Assembly: GCF_000685395.1 (NCBI RefSeq)
Contig: NZ_AVSQ01000002.1
Span: 62,001-126,000 of the forward strand
Direction: 5' to 3'
DNA from: Candidatus Nitrosotenuis chungbukensis
GTDB taxonomy: Archaea > Thermoproteota > Nitrososphaeria > Nitrososphaerales > Nitrosopumilaceae
Length of the DNA stretch: 64,000 nucleotides
Part shown: positions 1 to 7,655 of the stretch, one piece after another
How the letters are laid out: each line of letters opens with the position of its first letter
How positions within the stretch are numbered: position 1 is the first letter of the stretch
Notes under the pieces: generated by a model
What the model saw: only the letters and a program-made list of their open reading frames with translations
What the model was told of the DNA's origin: nothing
The model's database searches: none
Program-made: the position numbers and the translations under genes

Positions 1-89
1 AGCGGCGCATCTATTGCCTTGACTAGGATGTCTCCCAGCTTGCCGACAAACACGTTTGCGTTCTGCGGGGTTATGAGTTCCTTTAGCAA
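1..89 (-). CDS. nuoB: NADH-quinone oxidoreductase subunit B, N-terminal fragment (cut by window edge)
   Basis: Reading leftwards from a TTG at 89, 29 codons stay open to the window edge and give MLKELITPQN followed by ANVFVGKLGD, the kind of N-terminus seen on archaeal NuoB, the Fe-S subunit carrying cluster N2. A purine-rich GAGGCGAGG lies just before the TTG and supports this start. The gene follows nuoA after 43 bases, the usual order of complex I operons. In ammonia-oxidising archaea the complex is thought to lack the NADH module and to work with a quinone and another electron carrier. The cluster-ligating cysteines lie outside the window, so the call rests on the N-terminus and gene order. 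Confidence 0.75.
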   Translation of the reverse strand, partial: MLKELITPQNANVFVGKLGDILVKAIDAP

Positions 90-132
90 AGTAATCCCTC
101 GCCTCTGCTACTTTGGATATGAGTAATAAAAT

Positions 133-507
133 TTACCATATGTTTCGCCTCTTTGACTGATAGAGTGCAAATGCCATTGCCGCAAACATGATTCCCAAAA
201 ACGCAATAATTGGCAAAGTCGCAGTTTTTGGAAGATTAAGCAACGTGCTTCCCCAAGCATACAGGAAAATCGACATTACGTCAAAAACAACAAACATCAA
301 GACATACGCATAATATTGCATCATAAAGTGAGTTCTTCCTTCGCCTTGAGGTACCTGGCCGCATTCCATCGGAAGGAACTTTACTGGATTGCTTCGCCTC
401 CGTGGCGAAATCATACGTGATAACAAGAGTGCCGGCCCTACTGCAACTATAGCAAATCCAAACATCAGAAGAACATGACTAAAGTTAGCAGCATATTCCC
501 CAACCAA
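133..507 (-). CDS. nuoA: NADH-quinone oxidoreductase subunit A
   Basis: 124 residues with three hydrophobic segments (about 10-30, 63-88, 94-115) and the NuoA signature around residues 43-52 (KFLPMECGQV), which is close to the family's E-C-G motif. NuoA is a small membrane subunit of complex I next to the quinone site. The start is TTG; a TATA-like box 20-33 bases upstream suggests a leaderless or nearly leaderless message. nuoB follows on the same strand, so this is the start of the complex I operon. The length is normal for the family. Confidence 0.9.
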   Translation of the reverse strand: MVGEYAANFSHVLLMFGFAIVAVGPALLLSRMISPRRRSNPVKFLPMECGQVPQGEGRTHFMMQYYAYVLMFVVFDVMSIFLYAWGSTLLNLPKTATLPIIAFLGIMFAAMAFALYQSKRRNIW

Positions 508-526
508 ATCAGCTTGACACCCTATT

Positions 527-540
527 GATAATATAAAAAG
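527..540 (-). promoter_or_regulatory. TATA box of nuoA
   Basis: On the minus strand an A/T stretch reading CTTTTTATATTATC lies 20-33 bases before the nuoA TTG, the distance expected for an archaeal TATA box of a leaderless transcript. Confidence 0.55.
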
Positions 541-593
541 CTATGCAAAAAAAATGCACAAAAAAACGCGATCTAAATTATGATCTCATTATG

Positions 594-603
594 ATTGATA
601 TAT
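594..603 (+). promoter_or_regulatory. TATA box of the peroxiredoxin gene
   Basis: TTGATATATG lies 22-31 bases before the ATG at 625, which suits a leaderless message. The region 508-624 is a divergent promoter shared with nuoA. Confidence 0.5.
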
Positions 604-624
604 GACAAAACCAAGTTGTAACTC

Positions 625-1098
625 ATGGCCGTAAATATTGGCGACAGAGCTCCGGAATTTGAGCTTGTTGATACAGAATTAAAAATGAGAAAACTGAGCG
701 AGTTCAAAGGCAAAAAAGTAGTTTTGTCATTTTTCGTAGCTGCAAGCTCTCCTGTGTGCACCACGGAAATGTGCACGTTCAGAGACAGATGGGGCGAGAT
801 ATCAAATCTCGGTGCCCAAGTGATTGGAATAAGTAACGATGGTCCATTTGCAAACAAGGCTTTTGCAGAAAAATTCAACCTCAACTATCCAGTTCTTGGA
901 GACTACAAAAGCAAAACAATTAGAGACTATGACATACTGATGCCAGATCTTTTGCACGTCAAGGGATACGATGCAGCAAAGCGCTCTGTTTTCGTATTGG
1001 ATGAAAACGGAACCGTCAGGTACAAGTGGGTCTCGGAAAGTCCTCTAGTTGAACCAAACTATCAAGAAATAATTGACTTTCTAAAGAAAGGAAATTAA
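625..1098 (+). CDS. peroxiredoxin (AhpC/TSA family, BCP/PrxQ-like)
   Basis: A 157-residue thioredoxin-fold peroxidase that reduces hydrogen and organic peroxides in the cytoplasm. The active site is PVCTTEMC, with the peroxidatic Cys45 in the P-x3-(T/S)-x2-C context. Cys50 lies five residues later, the spacing of the resolving Cys in BCP/PrxQ proteins. The C-terminal half (GTVRYKWVSE) is typical of the family. It stands alone, divergent from nuoA, and converges on the biotin carrier gene, whose stop is 12 bases away. Its electron donor could be one of the two thioredoxins in this window, but that is inference. Confidence 0.88.
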   Translation: MAVNIGDRAPEFELVDTELKMRKLSEFKGKKVVLSFFVAASSPVCTTEMCTFRDRWGEISNLGAQVIGISNDGPFANKAFAEKFNLNYPVLGDYKSKTIRDYDILMPDLLHVKGYDAAKRSVFVLDENGTVRYKWVSESPLVEPNYQEIIDFLKKGN

Positions 1099-1110
1099 TT
1101 TTTCTTTATT

Positions 1111-1623
1111 TTATTCTATTTCCGCCAAGATGTCGTTTTTAGCAACGGACATTCCGCCTTTGACTTTGATCTTTTTGACTACGCCGTCCTTGTGAGATTT
1201 GACTGAGACCTGCATCTTCATTGACTCTAAAACGCACACGACGTCGCCTTTTTTGACATTTGTGCCGTCTTCTACATTTACCGAGACAACCTTTCCAGGT
1301 ATCTGGCTTCGCAGACTTGTTTGCGCATCTCCACTGTCGGCACCGCCGGTATTTTTGTAAACAATTTCAGCAAACTTGGAATTCGTGTTTATTTTCATGG
1401 GAATTCCGTCAACTACCAGATTCATCTGGGCAGTCGTGTTTTCAAGATACTTGACTTTGTGGTATTTCTGATCCAAGATGAATTCGATTCCTCGGGAATT
1501 CATGCTGAGAACTTTGAGCTGGTGCTCTTGGGAATCTATCTTAATTACGTACTCGTTGTTCCCCAAATTTTTGAGGATTTGGCCCTGAAACGTTCCTGTG
1601 ACATCTTCTATTTTGTATTCCAT
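1111..1623 (-). CDS. biotin carboxyl carrier protein of acetyl/propionyl-CoA carboxylase
   Basis: 170 residues. The C-terminal domain (about 103-169) is a biotinyl/lipoyl domain with the motif ESMKM, so the biotinylated lysine is Lys136; the more usual sequence is AMKM. An acidic/Gly linker near residues 93-100 joins it to a beta-rich N-terminal part. The carrier moves carboxybiotin between the biotin carboxylase and carboxyltransferase encoded just upstream (4-base gap to the carboxylase stop). In 3HP/4HB archaea one enzyme carboxylates both acetyl-CoA and propionyl-CoA and fixes bicarbonate. It is the last gene of the three-gene operon. Confidence 0.9.
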   Translation of the reverse strand: MEYKIEDVTGTFQGQILKNLGNNEYVIKIDSQEHQLKVLSMNSRGIEFILDQKYHKVKYLENTTAQMNLVVDGIPMKINTNSKFAEIVYKNTGGADSGDAQTSLRSQIPGKVVSVNVEDGTNVKKGDVVCVLESMKMQVSVKSHKDGVVKKIKVKGGMSVAKNDILAEIE

Positions 1624-1627
1624 GTCA

Positions 1628-3115
1628 TCAATCCAGTTTATTTTTCCATGACGAGCTTCCAGTTGGCGAACTCTTTACCCTGCTTTTGAGATATTCAGAA
1701 TGCATTATGGCTGCAGCGAGTGCAGACTCTTTATTTTCAAGTTTTTCGTCTTTGATGTCTTGGGTCAGCTTGTCAATGATTCCGTATCTTTTCAGAAAGT
1801 CTGTTGAAAGATTGCCTTTTTTGTACTCGTCTGTCTTGAGAATTGTCTTGTAAAGTGGAATCGATGTCTCCACGCCCTGAATGTAGAAATCATTTAGCGC
1901 GTTGAGCATTCGAGTTCTTGACTCTTCAAAGTTCTGCCCCCACGCGCAAAGCTTTGCCATGAGCGAGTCGTAGTATGGCGAAACGGTGCATCCAGAATAC
2001 AGATAAGTGTCACAGCGAACCCCAGGACCTGACGGAATTGTGACATCGGGCACGGGGCCAGTAGACGGGGCAAAGTCCAAAAACGTGTCTTCGGCGTTTA
2101 TTCTGCACTCAATTGCATAGCCGTTCATTTTGAGATCTTTTTGCTGGAACGGAATCGGCTCCCCGTTTGCAATATCAATTTGCAGTTTTACAAGATCCAG
2201 CCCAGAAACAAGTTCTGTGATCGGGTGCTCCACCTGCAACCTGGCATTAATTTCAATAAAGTAAAATTCTCCGTTGTCAGCCCTCAGAAATTCCGCCGTT
2301 CCAAGATTCGTGTAATCGACTGCCTCAGCTGCCTTGACTGCCAGCTCCCCGATGCTATCCCTCGTTTTCTGATCAACTACCGGCGACGGCGTTTGCTCGA
2401 TGAGCTTTTGGTTGCGCCTCTGAATGGAGCACTCCCTTTCAAATATGTGGACTGCGTGACCGTGCTTGTCTCGGGCCAACTGGTATTCAATGTGGCGGAT
2501 TTTTTCAAGGAACTTTTCAACAAGAATTGCCGATTTTCCAAATGCCGCTATCGACTCGCCAGTTACTGTTTCAAACGCCTCGCGCAATTCCTTGTCAGTG
2601 TTTACGAGTCGGATTCCCCTTCCCCCTCCGCCATAAACTGACTTTAGCAGAACTGGGTATCCGATTTTGTTTGCAATGTTTAGTGCCTCCTCGACGTCTT
2701 TTACCAGGTCCGGGCTTCCAGGGATGGTTGGGATCTTTGCTTTTAGCATTGCAGACTTGCATCTCATCTTGTCGCCGCAAAGGTCCATGGACGCAGATGA
2801 CGGGCCGATAAAGTTGATCTTGTTATCCTCACAAAGTTTTGCAAAGTCAGAGTTCTCAGAAAGAAATCCGTATCCCGGATGGACAGCATCTGCACCAGAT
2901 GCAAGAATCGCTTCCATGATTTTTTCCTGGTTCAGGTAGCTTTCCTTTGGAGCTGCCTTGCCGATATGATACGATTCGTTTGCCTGCTTTACGTGCAACG
3001 AGTTGTAGTCCTCATCAGAATAGACCGCGACTGTTTTGATGCCAAGTGCCTTGCACGTCTTGATCACCCGTAGGGCTATTTCCCCCCTGTTTGCGATAAG
3101 GACTTTTTTTATCAT
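1628..3115 (-). CDS. accC: biotin carboxylase subunit of acetyl/propionyl-CoA carboxylase
   Basis: ATP-grasp biotin carboxylase of about 495 residues. It starts with IKKVLIANRGEIALR, has the glycine-rich ATP loop GGGGRGIR and the catalytic region EINARLQVEHPITE. It uses ATP and bicarbonate to carboxylate biotin on the carrier encoded next. ATG at 3115 gives the usual N-terminus MIKKVL. A GTG at 3124 in the same frame would overlap the upstream stop as GTGA and is possible. The C-terminal tail after about residue 450 is basic and low in complexity. This subunit links bicarbonate to the 3HP/4HB cycle. Confidence 0.93.
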   Translation of the reverse strand: MIKKVLIANRGEIALRVIKTCKALGIKTVAVYSDEDYNSLHVKQANESYHIGKAAPKESYLNQEKIMEAILASGADAVHPGYGFLSENSDFAKLCEDNKINFIGPSSASMDLCGDKMRCKSAMLKAKIPTIPGSPDLVKDVEEALNIANKIGYPVLLKSVYGGGGRGIRLVNTDKELREAFETVTGESIAAFGKSAILVEKFLEKIRHIEYQLARDKHGHAVHIFERECSIQRRNQKLIEQTPSPVVDQKTRDSIGELAVKAAEAVDYTNLGTAEFLRADNGEFYFIEINARLQVEHPITELVSGLDLVKLQIDIANGEPIPFQQKDLKMNGYAIECRINAEDTFLDFAPSTGPVPDVTIPSGPGVRCDTYLYSGCTVSPYYDSLMAKLCAWGQNFEESRTRMLNALNDFYIQGVETSIPLYKTILKTDEYKKGNLSTDFLKRYGIIDKLTQDIKDEKLENKESALAAAIMHSEYLKSRVKSSPTGSSSWKNKLD

Positions 3116-3120
3116 ATTAA

Positions 3121-4668
3121 TCACAAGTTGATGTTTCCGTGTTTTCGCGGAAGCTGTCTGTCTCGTTTGTTTACAAGCATTTCAAGCGCTTTGATCAGCA
3201 TTGGTCTTGTTTGGGCAGGATCGATGACTGCATCGACTGAGCCGGTGGATGCCGCAACGTAGGGGTTTGCAAATTTCTCATTAAACTCAGCCGTCAGCTG
3301 CTTTTTGAGCTCGTCTGGGTTTTTTGCCTTGTCAAGATCCTTTTTGTTCATGATCTTAACTGCGGCCTCCGAGCCAAGCACTGCTATCTGTGCAGTAGGC
3401 CACGCATAGTTGACATCGGTTCGAAGGTTTTTGCTGCCCATCGCAATGTAAGCGCCGCCGTATGCCTTTCCAATTACCAGAGTTATTTTTGGAACGGTTG
3501 CCTCGCAGTACGAGTAGAGGAGTTTGCTGCCGTGTCGAATTATTCCGTTGTGCTCCTGGTTTGTTCCCGGCATGTATCCTGGAGTATCAACTAGTGTGAT
3601 TATTGGGATTCCATAGCAGTCGCAGAACCTGATGAATCGTGATGCCTTGTTTGAAGAGTCGATGTCTAGCGCGCCTGCAAGAAAAAGCGGCTGGTTTGCG
3701 ACAATTCCAACTGTTCTTCCGTTCATTCTTGCAAATCCGACAACTACGTTAGGTGCAAAAAGCTCGTGGATTTCAAAGAAGGTATGATTGTCAACAATAG
3801 AGTGGATGATTTCTTTCATGTCGTATGGCTGAAGAGAGTTGTCAGGTATTTTGTTTATCAGATTGTGATCCATCCTGTTTGGATCGTCATCATTTGCAAC
3901 TATCGGGGGCTCTTCTGCATTGTTTGACGGGATGTATGAGAGCAGGGTTTTGATTTTATCCATGCAGTCGTACTCGTTTTTTGCAACAAAGTGAGCGACT
4001 CCGCTTTTTGTTCCGTGCGTCATCGCACCGCCGAGATCCTCAAACGACACTTCCTCCCCAAGGACTGTCTTGACAACTTCGGGCCCGGTGACATACATCG
4101 TTCCGGCCTTTTCCACCATGATGACAAAGTCAGTCATTGCAGGAGAGTACACGGCTCCGCCTGCAGACGGCCCGATGCTTGCAGTGATTTGCGGAACCAC
4201 GCCAGACGCAATCTCGTTGTGGTAAAATATGTCTGCAAATCCGTCCAGACTCAGAATTCCCTCCTGAATTCTCGCGCCGCCAGAGTCGGCGATTCCAATT
4301 ATCGGGCAGCCGGTTCGGGTTGCATGGTCCATGACCTTTGTTATTTTTTTGGCGCCCATCTGACTTAGCGTGCCACCAAGAACAGTAAAATCATAAGCAA
4401 ACACAAAGACCTGTCGTCCGGAAATTGTGCCATATCCGGTAATTACGCCGTCAGTGAAGAATTTCTTTTTCTGCATATCGTATTCATAATAATGATGAGT
4501 CACAAGGGAGTCAAGCTCGGTAAAGCTGCCCTCATCCAGGAGCAGGTTGATTCGTTCCCGTGCGGTGAGTTTTCCCTTTTCGTGTTGGGCCAGTATCTTG
4601 TCCTGTCCGCCACTTGCAAGCGCTGTGTTTTGTTTTTCTAAAAATTTTTCAATCTTATCAGAATGCAT
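3121..4668 (-). CDS. pccB: acetyl/propionyl-CoA carboxylase carboxyltransferase subunit
   Basis: About 515 residues of the crotonase-fold carboxyltransferase family (PccB/MmdA). Both acyl-CoA and carboxybiotin halves are present, with GGARIQEG, GPSAGGAVYSPA, DTPGYMPG and GKAYGGAYIAMGS. It transfers CO2 from carboxybiotin to acetyl-CoA or propionyl-CoA, giving malonyl-CoA or (S)-methylmalonyl-CoA in the 3HP/4HB cycle. ATG at 4668 is preferred to an in-frame TTG at 4692 because of the TATA-like box at 4700-4710. It is the first gene of the operon with accC and the biotin carrier. Confidence 0.93.
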   Translation of the reverse strand: MHSDKIEKFLEKQNTALASGGQDKILAQHEKGKLTARERINLLLDEGSFTELDSLVTHHYYEYDMQKKKFFTDGVITGYGTISGRQVFVFAYDFTVLGGTLSQMGAKKITKVMDHATRTGCPIIGIADSGGARIQEGILSLDGFADIFYHNEIASGVVPQITASIGPSAGGAVYSPAMTDFVIMVEKAGTMYVTGPEVVKTVLGEEVSFEDLGGAMTHGTKSGVAHFVAKNEYDCMDKIKTLLSYIPSNNAEEPPIVANDDDPNRMDHNLINKIPDNSLQPYDMKEIIHSIVDNHTFFEIHELFAPNVVVGFARMNGRTVGIVANQPLFLAGALDIDSSNKASRFIRFCDCYGIPIITLVDTPGYMPGTNQEHNGIIRHGSKLLYSYCEATVPKITLVIGKAYGGAYIAMGSKNLRTDVNYAWPTAQIAVLGSEAAVKIMNKKDLDKAKNPDELKKQLTAEFNEKFANPYVAASTGSVDAVIDPAQTRPMLIKALEMLVNKRDRQLPRKHGNINL

Positions 4669-4699
4669 GTAGCCCCGCAACAAATGGCGCAACGTAGGC

Positions 4700-4710
4700 T
4701 ATATTAATTT
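4700..4710 (-). promoter_or_regulatory. probable TATA box of the carboxylase operon
   Basis: The minus strand reads AAATTAATATAG about 32-42 bases before the ATG at 4668. It sits in the short gap after the stop of the 4719-5024 gene, so the carboxylase operon may have its own promoter. Confidence 0.45.
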
Positions 4711-4718
4711 TAGAACGG

Positions 4719-5024
4719 CTATTCTGTAATTTTGTCCCGCCCGCCTTTTGCGGTTCTAAAGACGTTCATTCCAATGTTAAAATTCTCATATAGGCAATCA
4801 AGGGTTTTTAGATCCTCTTCGGCCTGGCGAATGTCGGCAGTATTTGCTTCAGGATCGCTTCTTAGCCGATCTAGCCTTTCCATTTTTTCTTTGAGCAGAT
4901 CCGTTATTCCCACCTCGTAGTTTGAGGTTCCCCTGAATTCCGGACTGAGAATGTGTGCCGGTTTGTAGGGCGGTATCTGGTATGGCATTTCCTGCTCGTT
5001 CTTTTTTGGCTCAATCTCAGTCAT
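4719..5024 (-). CDS. conserved-looking hypothetical protein, 101 aa
   Basis: Not recognised. It is a 101-residue soluble protein with a Pro/Tyr-rich N-terminus (PYQIPPYKPAHILSPEF) and then a charged helical region (about 40-85) likely to form a short coiled coil; there is no Cys pair or membrane segment. Codon use looks like that of its neighbours. It lies between a histidine kinase (55-base gap) and the carboxylase operon (about 50 bases), all on one strand, so a role tied to either is possible but unproven. Confidence 0.6.
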   Translation of the reverse strand: MTEIEPKKNEQEMPYQIPPYKPAHILSPEFRGTSNYEVGITDLLKEKMERLDRLRSDPEANTADIRQAEEDLKTLDCLYENFNIGMNVFRTAKGGRDKITE

Positions 5025-5080
5025 TGATTTGTTCGATTAGATGGAATAATTTTAAGCTTCTATCAGATGGCGGATTGGTG

Positions 5081-6115
5081 TTACTGGTGTTGGATTTTTG
5101 GAATCGTTATGGTAAATGTGGTAGGGTTGTTTTCTACCCTGATTGAACCGTTGTGCTCATCGATGATCTTCTTGCATATTGACAATCCAAGTCCGGTTCC
5201 ACCCCTTTTTGTTGTAAACAGTGGCTCGAAGACTTTGTGCATGTACTGGTCTGGGATCCCGGGGCCAGTATCTTTTACTGTGATTACAACGTCGTCATTT
5301 TGCTCAAAGGCTTGAATCGAGATCGTTCCGTTGTCGTTCATTGCCTGGATGGAGTTTAGAATTATGTTTGTAAATATTCGCTGCATTCCAATTTTATCAC
5401 ATAGAATGGTGACGTCATTTGTCGGGAGCTCAATTGTTATGTTTTCAGGCTTTTCTATGTAGAAAAGCGACTCTTCCAGTATTTTCAATATGCCAATGTT
5501 TTCAATATGCAGTGAGCGCTCCTTAAGAAAATGCAAGACGTCGTCAAGCTGGGTAGTGATTCCGCCTACGGCCCTCTCCATTCTTCCAAGTGAGTCAAGC
5601 AGTATCTTGTCCTCCTGTTTTGAGTAGCGCAATTTTAAAAGATCCACCTGCACTTTTATCACAGATAGCGGATTTCTTATGTCGTGTGCCATCTTTGACG
5701 AAAACTCTCCAACTATTGAAAACTTGTCAGAGCTGGAGAACTGGCTTGTTTTTCTGTTAAACTCAGTCTGTAGCAGGGATTGTTTTTCCCTTAAGAGCTT
5801 TTTTGCCTGGTCCAGGCTTTTTGATTGCTGCTGGATTAGTGTTTGAATATCTTTTATCTGCTTTTCCTCTTCCTTGATTATGTTGTTAATGGTAACAATC
5901 CTATCTTGCTTTTTGTCTATATCATCAATTGAAACTTGGTCGTCTGGGCTTTTTGTCAGTTTATCAAATTCCTTATGGTCAGGGCCCTGATCTCTTGGAT
6001 GACTTTCCAGGTCTGTTTCTGCGTTTTCAGATGGGGATTTTGAAAAATATATCATTCTTCCTTTCTTGTCAGGCAAATCCGTCTCTGTGTTTTTACGAAT
6101 GAACTTTGTCAACAA
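5081..6115 (-). CDS. soluble orphan sensor histidine kinase
   Basis: 344 residues. Residues 1-65 are charged and probably disordered, 66-125 form a coiled coil, and the HisKA domain carries the phospho-acceptor His144 in MAHDIRNPL. The ATPase domain has the N box (Asn250-Asn254), G1 DTGPGI at 282-287 and G2 GGTGLGL at 305-311. No membrane segment or recognisable sensor domain (PAS, GAF) is seen and no response regulator lies nearby. The input may come through the coiled coil or a partner. The kinase function is well supported; target and signal are unknown. Confidence 0.85.
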   Translation of the reverse strand: MLTKFIRKNTETDLPDKKGRMIYFSKSPSENAETDLESHPRDQGPDHKEFDKLTKSPDDQVSIDDIDKKQDRIVTINNIIKEEEKQIKDIQTLIQQQSKSLDQAKKLLREKQSLLQTEFNRKTSQFSSSDKFSIVGEFSSKMAHDIRNPLSVIKVQVDLLKLRYSKQEDKILLDSLGRMERAVGGITTQLDDVLHFLKERSLHIENIGILKILEESLFYIEKPENITIELPTNDVTILCDKIGMQRIFTNIILNSIQAMNDNGTISIQAFEQNDDVVITVKDTGPGIPDQYMHKVFEPLFTTKRGGTGLGLSICKKIIDEHNGSIRVENNPTTFTITIPKIQHQ

Positions 6116-6232
6116 GAATTGGGCATTTTAGAACATGATAACCAATAATCTGTTTGAATCAGATAAGCTTGCTTTAAAGACCAACCGGCGTACCGGACAC
6201 GCCAGTCATGGTTTTAAACAAAAGGGGTTTGG

Positions 6233-7309
6233 CTATGGCTTCATCAGGATCTTGCCAAAGACGTTCCCTTTGAGCATCTTTGTGTGCGCATCCACCGCGT
6301 CCTCAAGCGAGTATACAGAGTCGATTATTGATCTGATTTTTCCCCTTGACATCCAATGCATTGCCTCCTCCAGCTCCGCCCTTGTTCCCTGCGTTGAGCC
6401 CAAGACGTTTGTTCCCTTGAAAAAGATGTGCCTTAGATCAGTCTGCACGTCATACCCGGTGGTGGCACCAGTCGTTACCAGCGTGGCGCCGTACTTGAGA
6501 AGTGTAAGCTCCTTGTTCCAGTGCGAGCCCCCGATGTGCTCAAAGATGACATCGATTCCCGGCGGCTCGTTTTTCTTTTTTGCCAGTTCCTTTGATATTG
6601 AAAATACCTCTTTGTGCCAGTCGTCCTTTCTGTGATCAACTGCATAGTCTGCTCCAAGCTTGAGGCATTTCTCAAGCTTGTCAGAGCTTGCGGTGCTGAT
6701 AACATCACAGCCGTACAGTTTTGCAATTTGAATTCCAAAGGTTCCCATGCCGGATCCCCCGCCCATTATCAGGACGGTTTGGCCTGGTTTGATTTTTGCG
6801 CGGCCCACCAGCATGTGCCAGGAGGTAGTGAGCACCATCGATGCGGCAGCTGCCTCCTCATAGCTGATGTTGTCTGGAATTTTCACCACGTTTACTTCGG
6901 GAAGGTGCGTGACTTCGCAGTATCCACCCCACAGGGGCCCGGTCTGAAACCCCCAGACCTTTCTTTGTTTGCAGTCGTATTCCCGGCCACTTGTGCACGC
7001 CCTGCAGGTTCGACATGAAATGTTTCCGTGCGACACGACCCTATCTCCTACTTTGATGCCAGTCACGTCTTCTCCTATTGCCACCACCTCGCCTGCCGCG
7101 TCCGTGCCCGATATGTGCGGCATCGGGATTTGGATCGGCTTTCCCCTCATGCCCCAGATGTCATCATGGTTAAGGCCGGCAAACCTTACCTTGAACACAA
7201 CCTCGTTTGATTTCGGCTTTGGTTCTGGAATGTCTTTTATCTTGAGGATTTTCTTGTAATCGTCGTCTGGCGCATATTCTTCGTATACTAGTGCCTTCAC
7301 AACAGGCAT
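6233..7309 (-). CDS. zinc-binding MDR-family dehydrogenase/reductase (possible acryloyl-CoA reductase type)
   Basis: 358 residues of the medium-chain dehydrogenase/reductase superfamily. A structural zinc site is formed by Cys99, Cys102, Cys105 and Cys113, and a Rossmann loop GGGSGMG (about 183-189) binds NAD(P)H. The usual first catalytic-zinc Cys is replaced in FAGLNHDDIW, as in quinone/enoyl reductase-like MDR enzymes. Such enzymes reduce activated double bonds, and acryloyl-CoA reduction in the 3HP/4HB cycle is done by an MDR enzyme in Sulfolobales. That role is only a candidate here. A 22-base gap follows the Cys-rich protein gene upstream. Confidence 0.8.
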   Translation of the reverse strand: MPVVKALVYEEYAPDDDYKKILKIKDIPEPKPKSNEVVFKVRFAGLNHDDIWGMRGKPIQIPMPHISGTDAAGEVVAIGEDVTGIKVGDRVVSHGNISCRTCRACTSGREYDCKQRKVWGFQTGPLWGGYCEVTHLPEVNVVKIPDNISYEEAAAASMVLTTSWHMLVGRAKIKPGQTVLIMGGGSGMGTFGIQIAKLYGCDVISTASSDKLEKCLKLGADYAVDHRKDDWHKEVFSISKELAKKKNEPPGIDVIFEHIGGSHWNKELTLLKYGATLVTTGATTGYDVQTDLRHIFFKGTNVLGSTQGTRAELEEAMHWMSRGKIRSIIDSVYSLEDAVDAHTKMLKGNVFGKILMKP

Positions 7310-7331
7310 AGTTTAGCAATACAATTTTTGT

Positions 7332-7655
7332 CTATTGCTTTGTGCTTAGCAGTGCAAAGTTGTTTTTTACGGCACCCTGGTACAGCACAAAAGAGTCCTT
7401 CGAGTCGCCGCATTTTTTGCATATGCAAAGCCCGGAAACCAAATCGCGGTCACAGTCGTCCTGAAATTCGCACTGCAGGCAGCCTGCCTGCCCGCCACAC
7501 ACTATGCACTTTAGCTCCTTTACTTCTGTTGATGCGCATCTTTCGTGTTTTACCCCGAGCCCCTTTGCCCAGAGCCCGGTTTCGTTTGCTTCGATTTTCT
7601 GGTTGCATACCACGCACGTCCCAGGAAACTTCATCGCAATTTTGCGCCAGCTCAT
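7332..7655 (-). CDS. Cys-rich multi-zinc-finger protein, unknown function
   Basis: 107 residues with 14 cysteines, many in pairs (CVVC, CIVC, CLQC, CICKKC) and one HERC, so several zinc sites are likely. The N-terminal part (FPGTCVVCNQKI) resembles a treble-clef or zinc-ribbon knuckle. It overlaps the rfcL stop by four bases (ATGA) and is almost certainly translated with it. No known family is recognised. A link with clamp loading or DNA repair is suggested only by this tight coupling. Confidence 0.7.
   Translation of the reverse strand: MSWRKIAMKFPGTCVVCNQKIEANETGLWAKGLGVKHERCASTEVKELKCIVCGGQAGCLQCEFQDDCDRDLVSGLCICKKCGDSKDSFVLYQGAVKNNFALLSTKQ

Noticed and set aside
2141-2811. Plus-strand ORFs opposite accC
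   Set aside because: They lie wholly inside a clearly assigned gene and have no family-like sequence; they are antisense shadows.
6187-6203. Stem-loop GGCGT/ACGCC with a 7-base loop between the MDR and kinase genes
   Set aside because: Only five pairs and no T-run; too weak to call a terminator or regulatory element.
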